Positions 1 to 9,932 of a stretch of 64,000 bases of DNA are shown here, piece by piece. The position numbers and the translations under genes were made by a program. The notes beneath the pieces were generated by a model. It saw only the letters and a list, made by a program, of their open reading frames with translations. It was not told the DNA's origin and ran no database searches. Positions within the stretch are counted from its first letter, which is position 1, and each line of letters opens with the position of its first letter. The DNA is from Watersipora subatra (taxonomy: Eukaryota; Bryozoa; Gymnolaemata; Cheilostomatida; Watersiporidae), in contig NC_088711.1 in assembly GCF_963576615.1 (NCBI RefSeq), positions 8,922,869 through 8,986,868 on the forward strand, in the 5' to 3' direction.

Positions 1-1439
1 TTGAAAATGATGTCAATTAATTCTTTCCTTACAGTTTTTTTAGTTGGGACATATTAATTTTTTACAACTTTGCTATTTCAGACATGGGCCGACATTTTTG
101 ACCATAAGTTGATTAGCATCAACCCAATTGCCAAGAGATAAACATGAGAGTAATCAGCACATTTTTTCCTACAAGATAGAATGTTTTACTAAGTGTAAAT
201 AGTGGTGATAACGTTATGAATATAAGGATTTGCCAGATGAAATGCTCTTGTTTATTTTTTGTTTTAGAAAAAAATAAATTGCAGGTCTACTTCTAGTACG
301 AGTAAAGCAATAGCACTTTCCTAACGATGCATTGAGCGGCATTTTAAATGGTGCCCCGAACGGTCACGGATGGGATTGCGGATCTCGCGTGTCACTAGAG
401 CGACGTGGCATGCCGTAGCAAAAGAATTAGACAAACCGGAAACAGTGTTGAGGGAATGACTACAATAACCAAAATTTCATCACATGCCGATTAAACCAAA
501 ACTACAAACATTGGCTATGTTGAACAATTAATATTAGCCATGTTTTTATCACAGCACTTCACAAGCAACCGGACAAGCAATCGCTATTTGTCAATGATTG
601 GTTACATATCAAAGAGGTTATTCACTCATGGCCATTGTTTACCTCCCATTAGGGTCTCATTAAATACTAATATAATTAGCAGAATTACAAGGTTATTATT
701 TCAAAGTTACTTTCTAAAACTGACCAATAAGAAGTGAGCTCTACATAATCACTCCAAATAAATCCCAACATATTTGAACTAGCCTCAATGTTATCAACTG
801 CATACGCACAAGACATTGTGATTGTAGTCTGTGTACACGCCCTGTTTAACTATTTCCACTAATAAATAGAGTGGTTAGATTAGACCAGCTGGGTGGTGTG
901 TGCAACTAAGTGTGAGAAGAAACTAGGTTTTTGATCATTATTAACATGCCAATCTGAACAGGTTAACAACCAGTGGCTATCCTTGCATGTGAGAGATGAA
1001 AATGACGCTCTTGTTCAATAAGTTATAATAACAGCTTTTTCTATGTCTGCATGTCATTTTGTCATGTAATAGTGCTATAATTTTAATGAGGTGAAATACA
1101 AACTAAAGGATATTGATCAGAGTGCCTAAACATCACACAGTGCAAATTGTTCTGTAATTTAAACAACTTGCTCAAAATTATGGAGCATCTTGAGCAAAAT
1201 CTCCCAATTACGTACTCTTTCAAAGATCTACTAGTGACGAATCTCTGGGCGTTCTTGGAACAACCTTATTTAACATGCAAATAGAAGTTGAAAAAGTGAC
1301 TAGTTACGCATTAATTACTAATTACTTTAAATTTATTGGAGTTGAAGTTTAAAAAATATGAACTTTAATTAAACAAACCTCAGTTATAATTCAAATCGTT
1401 GAGTTTTTTCAACTTTCCTGCACTCTGAGTGGAAGCTGC
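1..1439. other. AT-rich non-coding stretch
   Basis: No convincing exon, RNA gene or recognisable transposon is visible here. The only open frame of any length (540-737) has low-complexity AT-rich composition and no recognisable domain. Confidence 0.5.
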
Positions 1440-1493
1440 CTACCACAAAAGGTTTGACTACTACAAAAGGTTTGACTACCACAAAAGGTTCTG
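1440..1493. repeat. 18-bp tandem repeat, three copies
   Basis: Three consecutive 18-bp units of the form CTACCACAAAAGGTTTGA, the middle one with ACT for ACC and the last diverging at its final bases. It is a short minisatellite-like array with no coding role visible. Confidence 0.85.
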
Positions 1494-1631
1494 TACACTA
1501 GACTTAATGAATCATGATTTTGTTGAAATAAATGTAATATAAATTGTTGCTTTAGTAGGCCTATATGTAAAAGCTATTTCGCATCATCCTAACACATTTA
1601 TAAACAGCAAATGAATGTAATTTACTATTAA

Positions 1632-2297
1632 CCCTTTTACAAGCGAGTCTTTTGGGCTATTTGAGACCCCTTGGGCAAATTAATTTTTCACAAATTGAGT
1701 TTAAAAATATAATTGATACACTCTTATTTATGATATTGTATACGTGTATTATGTTTTTATGATACACTTGAATATAAATGAAAACGTTTAAAGTCAATTC
1801 TTCATGTAACTGTTTCTCTAGCTATGGTACTTTTGGAAGCATTTGCCCTTGCAGAGACTTACACCACAGTCTTGACACCATGTGCTTATTCTTGTTTCTC
1901 TAAAACCTTGCCTTTGCCTATAGCCTTTGGAGGACGCCATGACAGTAAAATAAAGTTTTTGCACTCTGGTGGGAAAACATTCAACAAGCAAAAACAAAAG
2001 CAGAAACAAGCTACAAATAAAATTCCCAATTTTATTTAAAGACGCTTTTATTGCGGATTTTCCTTCACTTAGTATTGCAAAAACGATGGGTTTTTTTCTC
2101 CAAACGGCTCATTTTTGCGTTTTGAACAGAGAGCAATTTATTGTATTTCACTATTGGTAAAAAATTAAACAAAATAAGGCAGTAAGTTAACCAGAAATCA
2201 ATTTATAAAAGACATTCGTGTGGCGAGATAATAGTCGCTCTGCCCATCAGCGTCAGTATCGCTATGTGAGAATAATTTCGCTATGCCTGAAAAAGGG
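1632..2297 (-). mobile_element. piggyBac relic with TTAA target sites
   Basis: The element is bounded by TTAA at 1628-1631 and 2298-2301, and its ends are CCCTTTT and AAAAGGG, the TTAA-CCC...GGG-TTAA arrangement typical of piggyBac. Inside, on the minus strand, lies a stretch resembling the cysteine-rich C-terminus of piggyBac transposases. At 666 bp it is far shorter than an autonomous element, so most of the transposase, including the DDD catalytic core, has been deleted. It cannot move itself, but its ends could in principle be mobilised in trans. Confidence 0.75.
1818..2009 (-). pseudogene. piggyBac transposase C-terminal zinc-binding domain, fragment
   Basis: A 63-codon minus-strand frame ends with an RETR motif, then WCQDCGVSLC and CFQKYH before the stop. 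This spacing of cysteines (C-x2-C, LC, CF..YH) is the signature of the piggyBac C-terminal cysteine-rich domain, which in that family binds the terminal inverted repeat. The residues upstream of RETR show only weak similarity and the catalytic domain is absent, so this is the tail of a deleted gene. The frame opens at an ATG inside the element that is unlikely to be a real start. Confidence 0.7.
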
Positions 2298-2301
2298 TTA
2301 A

Positions 2302-2949
2302 GAATGTCAAATACCACGAGCTGAACAAGTATAACAAAACCTGAAAGTGTATTTCATTATTGTGAGAGGCTTACCAAAATGGTTTCAATATAAAAGTTGT
2401 AAAGCTGAAACTAAACAGTTGCTAAAAAGGAGTTTTTGAGCTTTTAAGAGCTTGTAATCACATTTCCACATATTTGGCACCTACAACACAACAGAGTAAG
2501 ACATGGCGAATCTTTTGATACCAAATAACTGTAATGTGGATTTTGTTGCAAGTCAACCTTAAAAGTTCATTTCTAAATAGAATAAAGAGAACTATTTCAA
2601 ATATAACAAAGCAAGGTATCAGTTTAATCCTCCCAGTCTCCTCTTTAGGATGGTGGTATTTGAAACATATTCACACAATTTACTCCACTTGTGTAATTTT
2701 CTAAAGGACATGACACACTCGCTCAAATAATTTCAGTATTTAATAATAAGAAGAAATGAGTACAATAATTATTATAATTCCATCTCTTGATGCCACTGTT
2801 TCAGAATTTTTGAAGTTTTGCAATTTTTGTGTACCCAAGGATATAAAATTAAAAACTTTTAACCATCTGTGCATTTGTTGCACAATATTTTTACTAGTGA
2901 CATTCTCATTATGAAAACTACCACAGAACAGAGAACAACCATTATTTTC
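2302..2949. other. non-coding stretch between two DNA transposon relics
   Basis: AT-rich sequence without a supported gene. The minus-strand frame at 2740-2976 has no recognisable domain. The missing 5' part and terminal repeat of the neighbouring Tc1-type element may lie here, but I could not identify a terminal inverted repeat. Confidence 0.4.
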
Positions 2950-3939
2950 CTTCATAAAGATTAAATTTTTATGCAAGAAATTGCCAAAAGAGTTGGTTTT
3001 TCAAGAAAAGGACTGTCTGGTGTCATCCAGAGACTCAATGAAACTGGCAGTACTGAAGATAAACCACACTCCGACCATCCAAAAAAGAGCCCTTGTAGCG
3101 AAGACGGAACTCCGGTGTGGCTTTCCCTGACATATCGTAAAAAGTCTAGCAGTGAACTAATCAGAGACTGGCAGGATACAAACAATGTTAAAGTGCATTC
3201 ATCTACCGTGAGAAGACCCCCAATTGCTGCCAGGTTAAAGGACTGTAAAGCAAGAGAGAATCTAATGGTGACAGAGAAACAACGGCGTAATCGATTAAAG
3301 TGGGCACGCCAGCAAGAGCCATAGAGTGTCGACCAGTGGAAGAGAGCGCTTTTCTCCAATGATTTTATCTTTTGTGTTACTAATCACTCTGGTTTGTAAT
3401 ATATGTTAGAAAAAGACCAGGAGAAGCTTTCAAGTCATGGTGTATTACTCCCACGGTAAAGCATTCTGCATCAGTGATGGTTTGGGCTGTACGACGGCAT
3501 CAGGGGCTGGACGGCTCGACTTTGTACTTGGCATGGTAAACGTAGAAAAATACATCAAAATCATGCAACGTAAGATGTCACCAAATGCTAGGGCATTGTG
3601 AAGGAACCACCAGTCAGTTGAACAACCAGACACTTCAACAAACTGGCGGTTCCAGGATTACAATGCCTCTTGCCATCGTGACAAAAAGTCAAAGAGTGAA
3701 TGCAACAAGAGAGAATCGGTACATTGCCATCTCAGAGCCCAGATTTGAATCCCATGTAAAATTTGAAGCAGCATATAACAGCTATACTAAACAAGACTAA
3801 GCCCAAGACTAAAAAAGAGCTGATGGAAGGCCTTGTGAGAGCAGCTGCTTGGCACCGAGTAATTGAGCCAAATGAACTTGAAAAGTTGGTTGCATCAATG
3901 CCCAACTGCTGTCGTCTTTTTATAGAGAAAAAAAAGTAG
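2950..3939 (+). pseudogene. Tc1/mariner-type transposase, degenerate
   Basis: The first part (2971-3324) encodes a Tc1-like N-terminus: an HTH segment (IAKRVGFSRKGLSGVIQRL), a G-S-T-x-D linker and a second helical segment ending in NRLKWAR. Further on, in changing frames, come a VW-G/A block (about 3478-3500), a QD-N-A-x-CH block around 3650-3680 (second catalytic Asp region) and a QSPDLNP block around 3735. The codon after QSPDLNPM is TAA where Tc1 proteins carry the catalytic Glu of the DD34E triad. A C-terminal tail runs to the TAG at 3937. Several frameshifts and stops make it non-functional. Confidence 0.85.
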
Positions 3940-4334
3940 TACTGATACTAACAGGCTTCAGAAATCACCTCCAGTCTCTTATAGAGAAAATTTATACAAC
4001 CAACAGCCTTTTTTAGGGCCACCAACTTGGTCGAAAAGTGTTTCTTGGTCTTGGTCAATCGAACCCTAAGACCTCGATCCCCGAGGAAAAAAAGGGCCAT
4101 CATGTACATATCTAGATCCAGTTCAAATGTTTTCAATAAAAGTCAAGTAATATTCGAAGTAAGTAAAATCATGACTATAAAAAGTGCGTTAAAAATTTCC
4201 TCGCAGGTCGCGAGAAGTTCTCGGTAAAAAAACTGTTATGATAAAATGTTTTGCTGGCTGGAACAGCCCTAGGTACGTCATTGGATACCGATCTGGTATG
4301 ATGTGAGTGTGTGTCATTGTGTATATTGTTAAAA
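3940..4334. other. spacer and probable 3' end of the CR1-like element
   Basis: No gene. The part next to the reading frame (about 4290-4334) would be the 3' untranslated end of the minus-strand CR1-like element; on that strand it contains CA-rich short repeats. I could not fix the exact terminus. A 38-bp segment at 4186-4226 resembles one at 7986-8026 on the far side of the element. Confidence 0.4.
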
Positions 4335-6926
4335 TTATTGATTAGACTCATGCACACTGCTGGAGAGAATTTTTATAAGTAAAACCATTCGAGTCGACTT
4401 TCGTCTGTTCTTAAGCAATTCCAACCCTAATTTGTCTCTGGCCATAGTTACGCTTTCCACCCCTTTAAGATCCGCCATAAAACGCACAGCGCGCCTCTGG
4501 ACATTTTCCAGTTGTGTTTCATGTTTTATGAGGTATGGATCCCATACCTCACAAGCGAATTCCAAAACGGGCCTGCACAGACTAAGATATGCAATTTTTT
4601 TGACATTTCTGGGTGCTCCGTGTAATACTCTCCTCAACATCCCTAACCTTTGATATGCTCTAGAGATAATGTCATCTATGTGTATGTCCCATTTAAAGTC
4701 ATTAGAGACATTCACTCCCAAGTATTTAAAAGATTCCACAATCTCCAAGTGTACGCCATAAAGGGTATATGATAAATTAACTTGGTTGATTGGTGGCTTC
4801 CAGCCAAACAAAACTACCTGGCATTTTTTAACATTAAACTCCATTTTCCATGTGTTAGCCCATCGCTCAAGAGATAAAAGATCTTGCTGAAATAAAAGCG
4901 TATCACTAGGCGTTGTAATTGGACAGTATAAGAGAGCATCATCAGCAAAAAGGCTTATAGAAGAATGCTGAAGAGAACTTCCAATATCATTAACATAAAC
5001 TAAAAACAGTGAAGGGCCCAAAACAGAACCCTGGGAGACTCCGGATGTAACTGCCAAAAAGCTTGAGTTACTTCCTTGGATAACCACTCTCTGAAATCGA
5101 TCAAACAAAAAATTTTCTATCCATTTGATTATTGACTTGTCAATTGTAGTACGAAGCAATTTGTCAATTAACAGACCATGGGAGACTTTATCAAAAGCCT
5201 TGGAAAAATCCAAGACTGCTGCATGTACTGATGTTTCATTATCAACAGCCGCCATTATTTCATTTGATGTAGAAACAAGCTGAGTAGCACAGGAGAGTCC
5301 TCTCCTGAACCCATGTTGGTCAGGGCTTAAAAACTCCTCAAGTATTGGGCTTATATTGCTAAGAATAATATGCTCTAAAAGTTTGCATGATATACATGTT
5401 AAAGACACCGGTCTAAAATTTCCAGGGAGCTCTTTGTTCCCTTTTTTAAAAATTGGTACAATATTTGCAGTTTTCCAGATGTCTGGCAAAACTCCAGTAT
5501 CCAAAGAGTATTGAAAAATTAGTGTTAAAATTTCAGCGGTATTATTTATATCAATACTAAGATCGTTTTTAGTCAAGCCATCTGGGCCCGGAGCTTTGCC
5601 ATCTTTAAGACCTTTCAACATTACTATGACACCATCTTTAGAAACAACTATCTGACTTTTTGCTACCCCATCACTATAAAAAGTAGGCCTGTGGTCTGTT
5701 TTTGAAAATACGCTTTGGAAAAATGTGTTAAAAATCTCAGCTGTCTCTGAGCAAGACTTGTCCTCAAAAGCTGACGTACCGCTACCACCACTCCGGCCAC
5801 ACTTTCTTCGGTAAAAAGAATAAAAAGGCTTACTGTCCCCCTTGCTTAGCGGTTCAAAAAGAGTTTTAATATAATGCTCATGTTCCATTTTTCTGAAAAC
5901 CTTTTTGTTTGTTCGTCTGAGTATCTTGTACTCTTCAAGGTCCTCTGGCAAGCCCGATCTTTTAGCTTTGTTATACATCTTTTTTTGTTGCGTAACAGCT
6001 GTTTTGGCCTCTTTATTAAACCCCATAGGCTCATTTGGTTTCGAATTTTTGATCTGGTATTTGGGAACAAACCTTTCAATTGCCATCTGTAAATCACTCT
6101 GAAAACAGTTCCAAATCACATTTATATTTGCATTATCCCTAATTAGATCTTTTACTTTCACCAGTGTATTATCCAGATGTTTTATGACAGCTGGGGTATT
6201 AGCCTTTTTGTACAAATTTAAAAACTTTTTTGAGGTAGCAAGATGGCTTTGGACTGACTGGAGCTGTAACTCCACCATGAAATGGTCACTCAGGCCAGGC
6301 TCAACAGTATTCAGATTGTCAACCAGCTTCTCATTATTAGTAAGAACAAGGTCCAAGATATTCCCTCTAACGTGAGTCGGCTGTGTCACCAATTGGTGGA
6401 GCCCATAAAACAAAACTAAGTTTAAAAAACATTTGTGTACCTCTCTTTGATTTGAACCGGGCCTAACGGCCATATGCTCCCAATCTACATCTGGAAAATT
6501 AAAATCTCCAACTATCATCACAAAGTCACCAGCAAACCTCTTGAATATAAAATCTAACAAATCACTCAAAGGAACGATCAAGTCTTTTACCATGATAGGT
6601 GGAATATATACGCAAAGTATAATTAATCTAGAATTATTATGTGAGTCCAGTTTTACTTGGACACAAACGGCTTCCACTGGGAAAATCTCGAAATCAACAC
6701 TGAAATACCGGTGAGGCAATGAGGGCTCAACCGCAATCAAAACTCCACCCCCGTGTATACTTCTATCCTTTCTATAAATTGTTTTGTTTGATGAGAATAT
6801 AATTTCATCATTTGTAAATGTACTATCAATGTGCGTCTCCGTGAGACAAAGTATATTAAATTGATAAGAAAGGATATGCAGTTCGTTTAACTTGCCCTTA
6901 ATGGATCTAGCATTTGCCAGCACCAA
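4335..6926 (-). CDS. non-LTR retrotransposon ORF2: endonuclease-reverse transcriptase
   Basis: An 863-codon uninterrupted frame. Residues about 1-230 are an exonuclease-endonuclease-phosphatase fold endonuclease: TETHID near residue 30, GDFNFPDVDW near 140 and SDHFMVEL near 215. About 430-700 is the reverse transcriptase with FRPVSL, HGFRRG, LDFSKAFDKV, GVSQGSVLGP and the catalytic FADD (about 4937-4957), followed by the thumb. Product role: nick the target DNA and copy the element RNA at the nick. There is no ATG near the start: the frame opens at 6956 after a stop and overlaps the end of ORF1 by about 28 nt, so translation would need reinitiation or frameshifting, or the start was lost. Confidence 0.9.
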   Translation of the reverse strand: MVLANARSIKGKLNELHILSYQFNILCLTETHIDSTFTNDEIIFSSNKTIYRKDRSIHGGGVLIAVEPSLPHRYFSVDFEIFPVEAVCVQVKLDSHNNSRLIILCVYIPPIMVKDLIVPLSDLLDFIFKRFAGDFVMIVGDFNFPDVDWEHMAVRPGSNQREVHKCFLNLVLFYGLHQLVTQPTHVRGNILDLVLTNNEKLVDNLNTVEPGLSDHFMVELQLQSVQSHLATSKKFLNLYKKANTPAVIKHLDNTLVKVKDLIRDNANINVIWNCFQSDLQMAIERFVPKYQIKNSKPNEPMGFNKEAKTAVTQQKKMYNKAKRSGLPEDLEEYKILRRTNKKVFRKMEHEHYIKTLFEPLSKGDSKPFYSFYRRKCGRSGGSGTSAFEDKSCSETAEIFNTFFQSVFSKTDHRPTFYSDGVAKSQIVVSKDGVIVMLKGLKDGKAPGPDGLTKNDLSIDINNTAEILTLIFQYSLDTGVLPDIWKTANIVPIFKKGNKELPGNFRPVSLTCISCKLLEHIILSNISPILEEFLSPDQHGFRRGLSCATQLVSTSNEIMAAVDNETSVHAAVLDFSKAFDKVSHGLLIDKLLRTTIDKSIIKWIENFLFDRFQRVVIQGSNSSFLAVTSGVSQGSVLGPSLFLVYVNDIGSSLQHSSISLFADDALLYCPITTPSDTLLFQQDLLSLERWANTWKMEFNVKKCQVVLFGWKPPINQVNLSYTLYGVHLEIVESFKYLGVNVSNDFKWDIHIDDIISRAYQRLGMLRRVLHGAPRNVKKIAYLSLCRPVLEFACEVWDPYLIKHETQLENVQRRAVRFMADLKGVESVTMARDKLGLELLKNRRKSTRMVLLIKILSSSVHESNQ

Positions 6927-6928
6927 AT

Positions 6929-7852
6929 TTAGATGTTTGTTTGCACAATTTTCTTTTTTACTATCTTGTATGTGTTTTCGGGATTTTCTTCTCGAGTCTT
7001 CATCAATGTCTTGTATAATTGAAAATCCTCGGCCCTTTCCTCCTTGGTCATGTCAAGCTTAGCAAAAACACCCCCCTTTTCAAGACCATTTATCCTCCTG
7101 ACTATCTCCCATTTTTCCTCCTTGGAGGTAGTGCTTATTTTAATAGGCCTAGGCTTACTATTTTCGTGTTGACTCTGATCAGCGCCCGAAGTTACCTTAG
7201 GTCTACCGAGTCGGTACATGTTTTTCTGATCTATGCATTTTGATAGATGACAGTCTTTGAGAAGATTTTGCAATTCCTCAACTGTTTCCTCCTTGGTCCT
7301 AAATTCTCTGATACCAAAAATTATGAGATTTTTATCTCTCACGTCTTGAGCTTCAATTTCGCTTAGTTTAGTGACTTTTTGAGCTGTCACATTGATTGCT
7401 GTTGAGTTCGACTCAAGTCCTTTAACTACATTAGCATACGAAACTTCCATTGAATCAAGTTTACGTGTCACTGTATTCGTGAACATGGTTTGAATTTCCT
7501 CTAAACTAGAGTTCAGTTTTTTTATTTCATTTGGAATTTCATCCACTTTTCTTTCCAACTTCAGCAATCTCGAGCCTGCCTTGTCACATACTGAGCATGA
7601 CTAATGAGCACCCGGCAGAGCCGAAAACAAGTCATACAGCTTAGGATCCATGATACCAACACAGCTACCATGAAACCATTTGAGGCAATCTTCACACTCA
7701 ATGCCACTATCCTCATCTGATACTGGCTTAACACAGCTCTCACATTTCATAGCATTTGATGTCAGACTTTTACTGGTCTTTCTGTTACTGCTTTCAGAAC
7801 CTGCTCTTCTACTATTGCTACCACCCGCCATTATCACTGAGTCTAATCCCAC
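6929..7852 (-). pseudogene. non-LTR retrotransposon ORF1: PHD finger and coiled coil, one internal stop
   Basis: One frame of about 307 codons broken by a single TAG at 7601-7603. The upstream part (7604-7852) has a basic Ser-rich N-terminus, then a PHD-like cysteine pattern: CESC, ECEDC, FHGSC. The final CSVC pair lies just after the TAG, so the stop falls inside the finger. The downstream part is rich in Lys and Glu with heptad-like spacing, then a GIRE-type segment and a basic tail ending at the TAA of 6929-6931. ORF1 proteins of such elements bind the element RNA. Probably inactive unless the stop is bypassed. Confidence 0.8.
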
Positions 7853-7877
7853 TCAGTGTCTTCCAACTATGTATTAG

Positions 7878-9700
7878 CCAAAGGCTCAAAGCAGAGCCTG
7901 AAGTGGCCAAACTGCCCAATCGTAAACCAATAAACAATATGTTGTGTTTTCAAATTTTTTCCGAAAATTTTCAAAATCTGAGAAGGGCTCTTAAAATCAC
8001 GTCCTCGCACGTCGCAAGCTCTCGTCGAATCCACCTTTGAATTTCACCTTTGAATTTTCTTTAGTAGATTATATAAAGACGTGCATTAAAGAATAGAGGG
8101 CAGCCTATTGTTTTATTTATTAGTTTAGCAAGTTAATAAGTAAAATAATCAGATAGAGGACACTCTCAGCATTAAAATGATACTACTATATTTGCTGCAG
8201 CTATACTCGAAACTGAATAACAACAGCTTGAAGTTTGAAATTGTAAATACTTCAGAGGCGGCTCCATACTTTTGTACATGACTGTAACTTGACTGGTCTC
8301 ACTTGTAAAAATTTATAAGAAACTAGAAAACTAGAGAGGGAACAACTTTAAACTGGCTGTCAATTTGCATGACAACATGTTCGATTTACTTCCAAGTGCT
8401 CAGATTGATCTATAAAAAATTGTAATTCTGGGTGAGAACTGTGAACTTTTGCTGTCTTAAAACTGTTGATCTCTTAAATCAACATTTCCCCTGGCTTTGT
8501 GACCAACTAAGAAAAACATCCAAAAAAACATAACCCAATAATGAATCTCAAAATGCTGTAAATATTGTACACTGTTACCACATCTGTTATGGTTACCAAG
8601 AGTTGAGGAAAAATCTGTGCTAGAATATTCAATAGGGTGGGTGTTATCTGAAAGAAACCCTTGTCACCGAATTCTTGCTACATTGTTCAAATATTATGTT
8701 TTGAGAAAAACAATTTGTTATAACTCTGGTAGCAATATTATGCTTTGCGTGCTACAATTAATTAGTAGGCCCTAATAGGTTTCTTTCACACCTCTTAAAA
8801 ACTTGATTTGGCAACACATGTATCTTCAATCACATCACTTGGACTCTACCTAAAGCTATCCTTAGAGTTTTAAAAGCAACTGACTCTGATTCTGTATAAA
8901 TATGACTCGCCTACACTACTCAACCCAATAAATAAGCAAAAACATATTTTTACAAGAAAGTCTCATGTGCTTAGTGCAGACGACTTGGTTACTGAAATGT
9001 AATCCAATAAAGGCCAAAACTATCCGTTCTTTTTCAAAAGTATCTAACAACTTAAAATCATCTAAAAATTTCAGTAAGATTAATAATAAACCCTCAACTT
9101 GAATATTTTATCTGCATAGAATTGGTTCGTTTAGGTCGGTAAGTGCAGTGAAGATAGTGATCGTTTTTTAGGCAAAATCTTTTTGCAATCGTTTTAATAT
9201 TACCACCATTATGTAAATTTTTTAACTACGTAAGAAAAGGTCATAAAAAAATTGACAGGCCAGTTGTATTTGCCAACCTCAATGGGATAATGGGAATATT
9301 TTACTGTAACCACTCACTTCAGCCGTCTCTGTTGGCTTCCTGAGACTGCAGGTAAAATAGCCTGGCGTAACCCAGATAAATTGTTTACTAATTTTAACCC
9401 ATTCATGAGAGCCATTACTACGCTTGTAGCTTTTTCACTAGGCTAAATCTTTGCGGGAGTATACGAATGCTCTAAGAAACGGTAAAATGTAACTAAACTT
9501 CCACGAGAGACCGGCTCTAGCGTGAACTCACAACAGGTATATCAATGCTCTGATTACACCGATTGCGTAAAAAAATAAACTTTGCGCTTGGGCTATATTT
9601 CCTAACTAGACCAGTTATCCGCTTAATATTTCGGAAAGTACTCGTTTAAAATCTAGTTTTTAACGTAACAAACTACATAGTTGCAAAATGTATCTTCTAT
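7878..9700. other. intergenic, no gene seen
   Basis: AT-rich sequence between the non-LTR element and the syndecan promoter region. I see no reading frame, RNA gene or clear transposon ends. It may contain a 5' untranslated exon or enhancer of syndecan, but nothing identifies one. Confidence 0.4.
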
Positions 9701-9715
9701 TTTACAGCATCTCCC

Positions 9716-9726
9716 ATTGGACCAAT
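9716..9726. promoter_or_regulatory. inverted CCAAT pair, candidate NF-Y site
   Basis: ATTGGACCAAT, two CCAAT boxes facing each other around a single base, about 140 bp upstream of the syndecan ATG. CCAAT pairs at this distance are typical NF-Y promoter elements. An AT-rich ATAAATAAA stretch near 9788-9797 could be a weak TATA-like element. Function is inference from position only. Confidence 0.4.
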
Positions 9727-9866
9727 AGACTAGCTGGAAAAAGAAAGTCCGTATACAAGTGCTGAGCAAGTGAGCTGAAACGCTGTGATAAATAAAACTC
9801 GTAGTGCGCTCACTCGAGCTTGCAAATTACTCTGTACGACTTGTCGGGTTCTACCAATGGTTTGAA

Positions 9867-9932
9867 ATGATATTCATCGACAAGCTTCTCACAGGAAGTA
9901 TATTTCTGTTGTGCCTGACGGTGTTTGCAAAG
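9867..9932 (+). CDS. sdc: syndecan exon 1: signal peptide
   Basis: ATG at 9867 opens 22 codons: a short polar start with one Lys, then a hydrophobic run SIFLLCLTVFA, ending AAG before a GTAAAG donor. This is a standard secretory signal; cleavage probably falls near the exon 1-2 junction. The exon ends in phase 0. It is the first ATG after an in-frame-free upstream region and is joined in frame to the glycosaminoglycan exon. Confidence 0.8.

Larger units (their letters stand above)
4300..7870 (-). mobile_element. CR1/Jockey-superfamily non-LTR retrotransposon
   Basis: A two-ORF minus-strand element: ORF1 with a PHD-type zinc finger and predicted coiled coil (6929-7852), and ORF2 with apurinic-type endonuclease followed by reverse transcriptase (4335-6926). 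There are no LTRs. The PHD-finger ORF1 with an APE-type endonuclease is known from the CR1 group and relatives, which is why I favour CR1 over L1. The boundaries given are approximate because no clear target-site duplication or simple-repeat tail was recognised. ORF2 is long and unbroken, so the copy is fairly young, but ORF1 has an internal stop. Confidence 0.85.
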
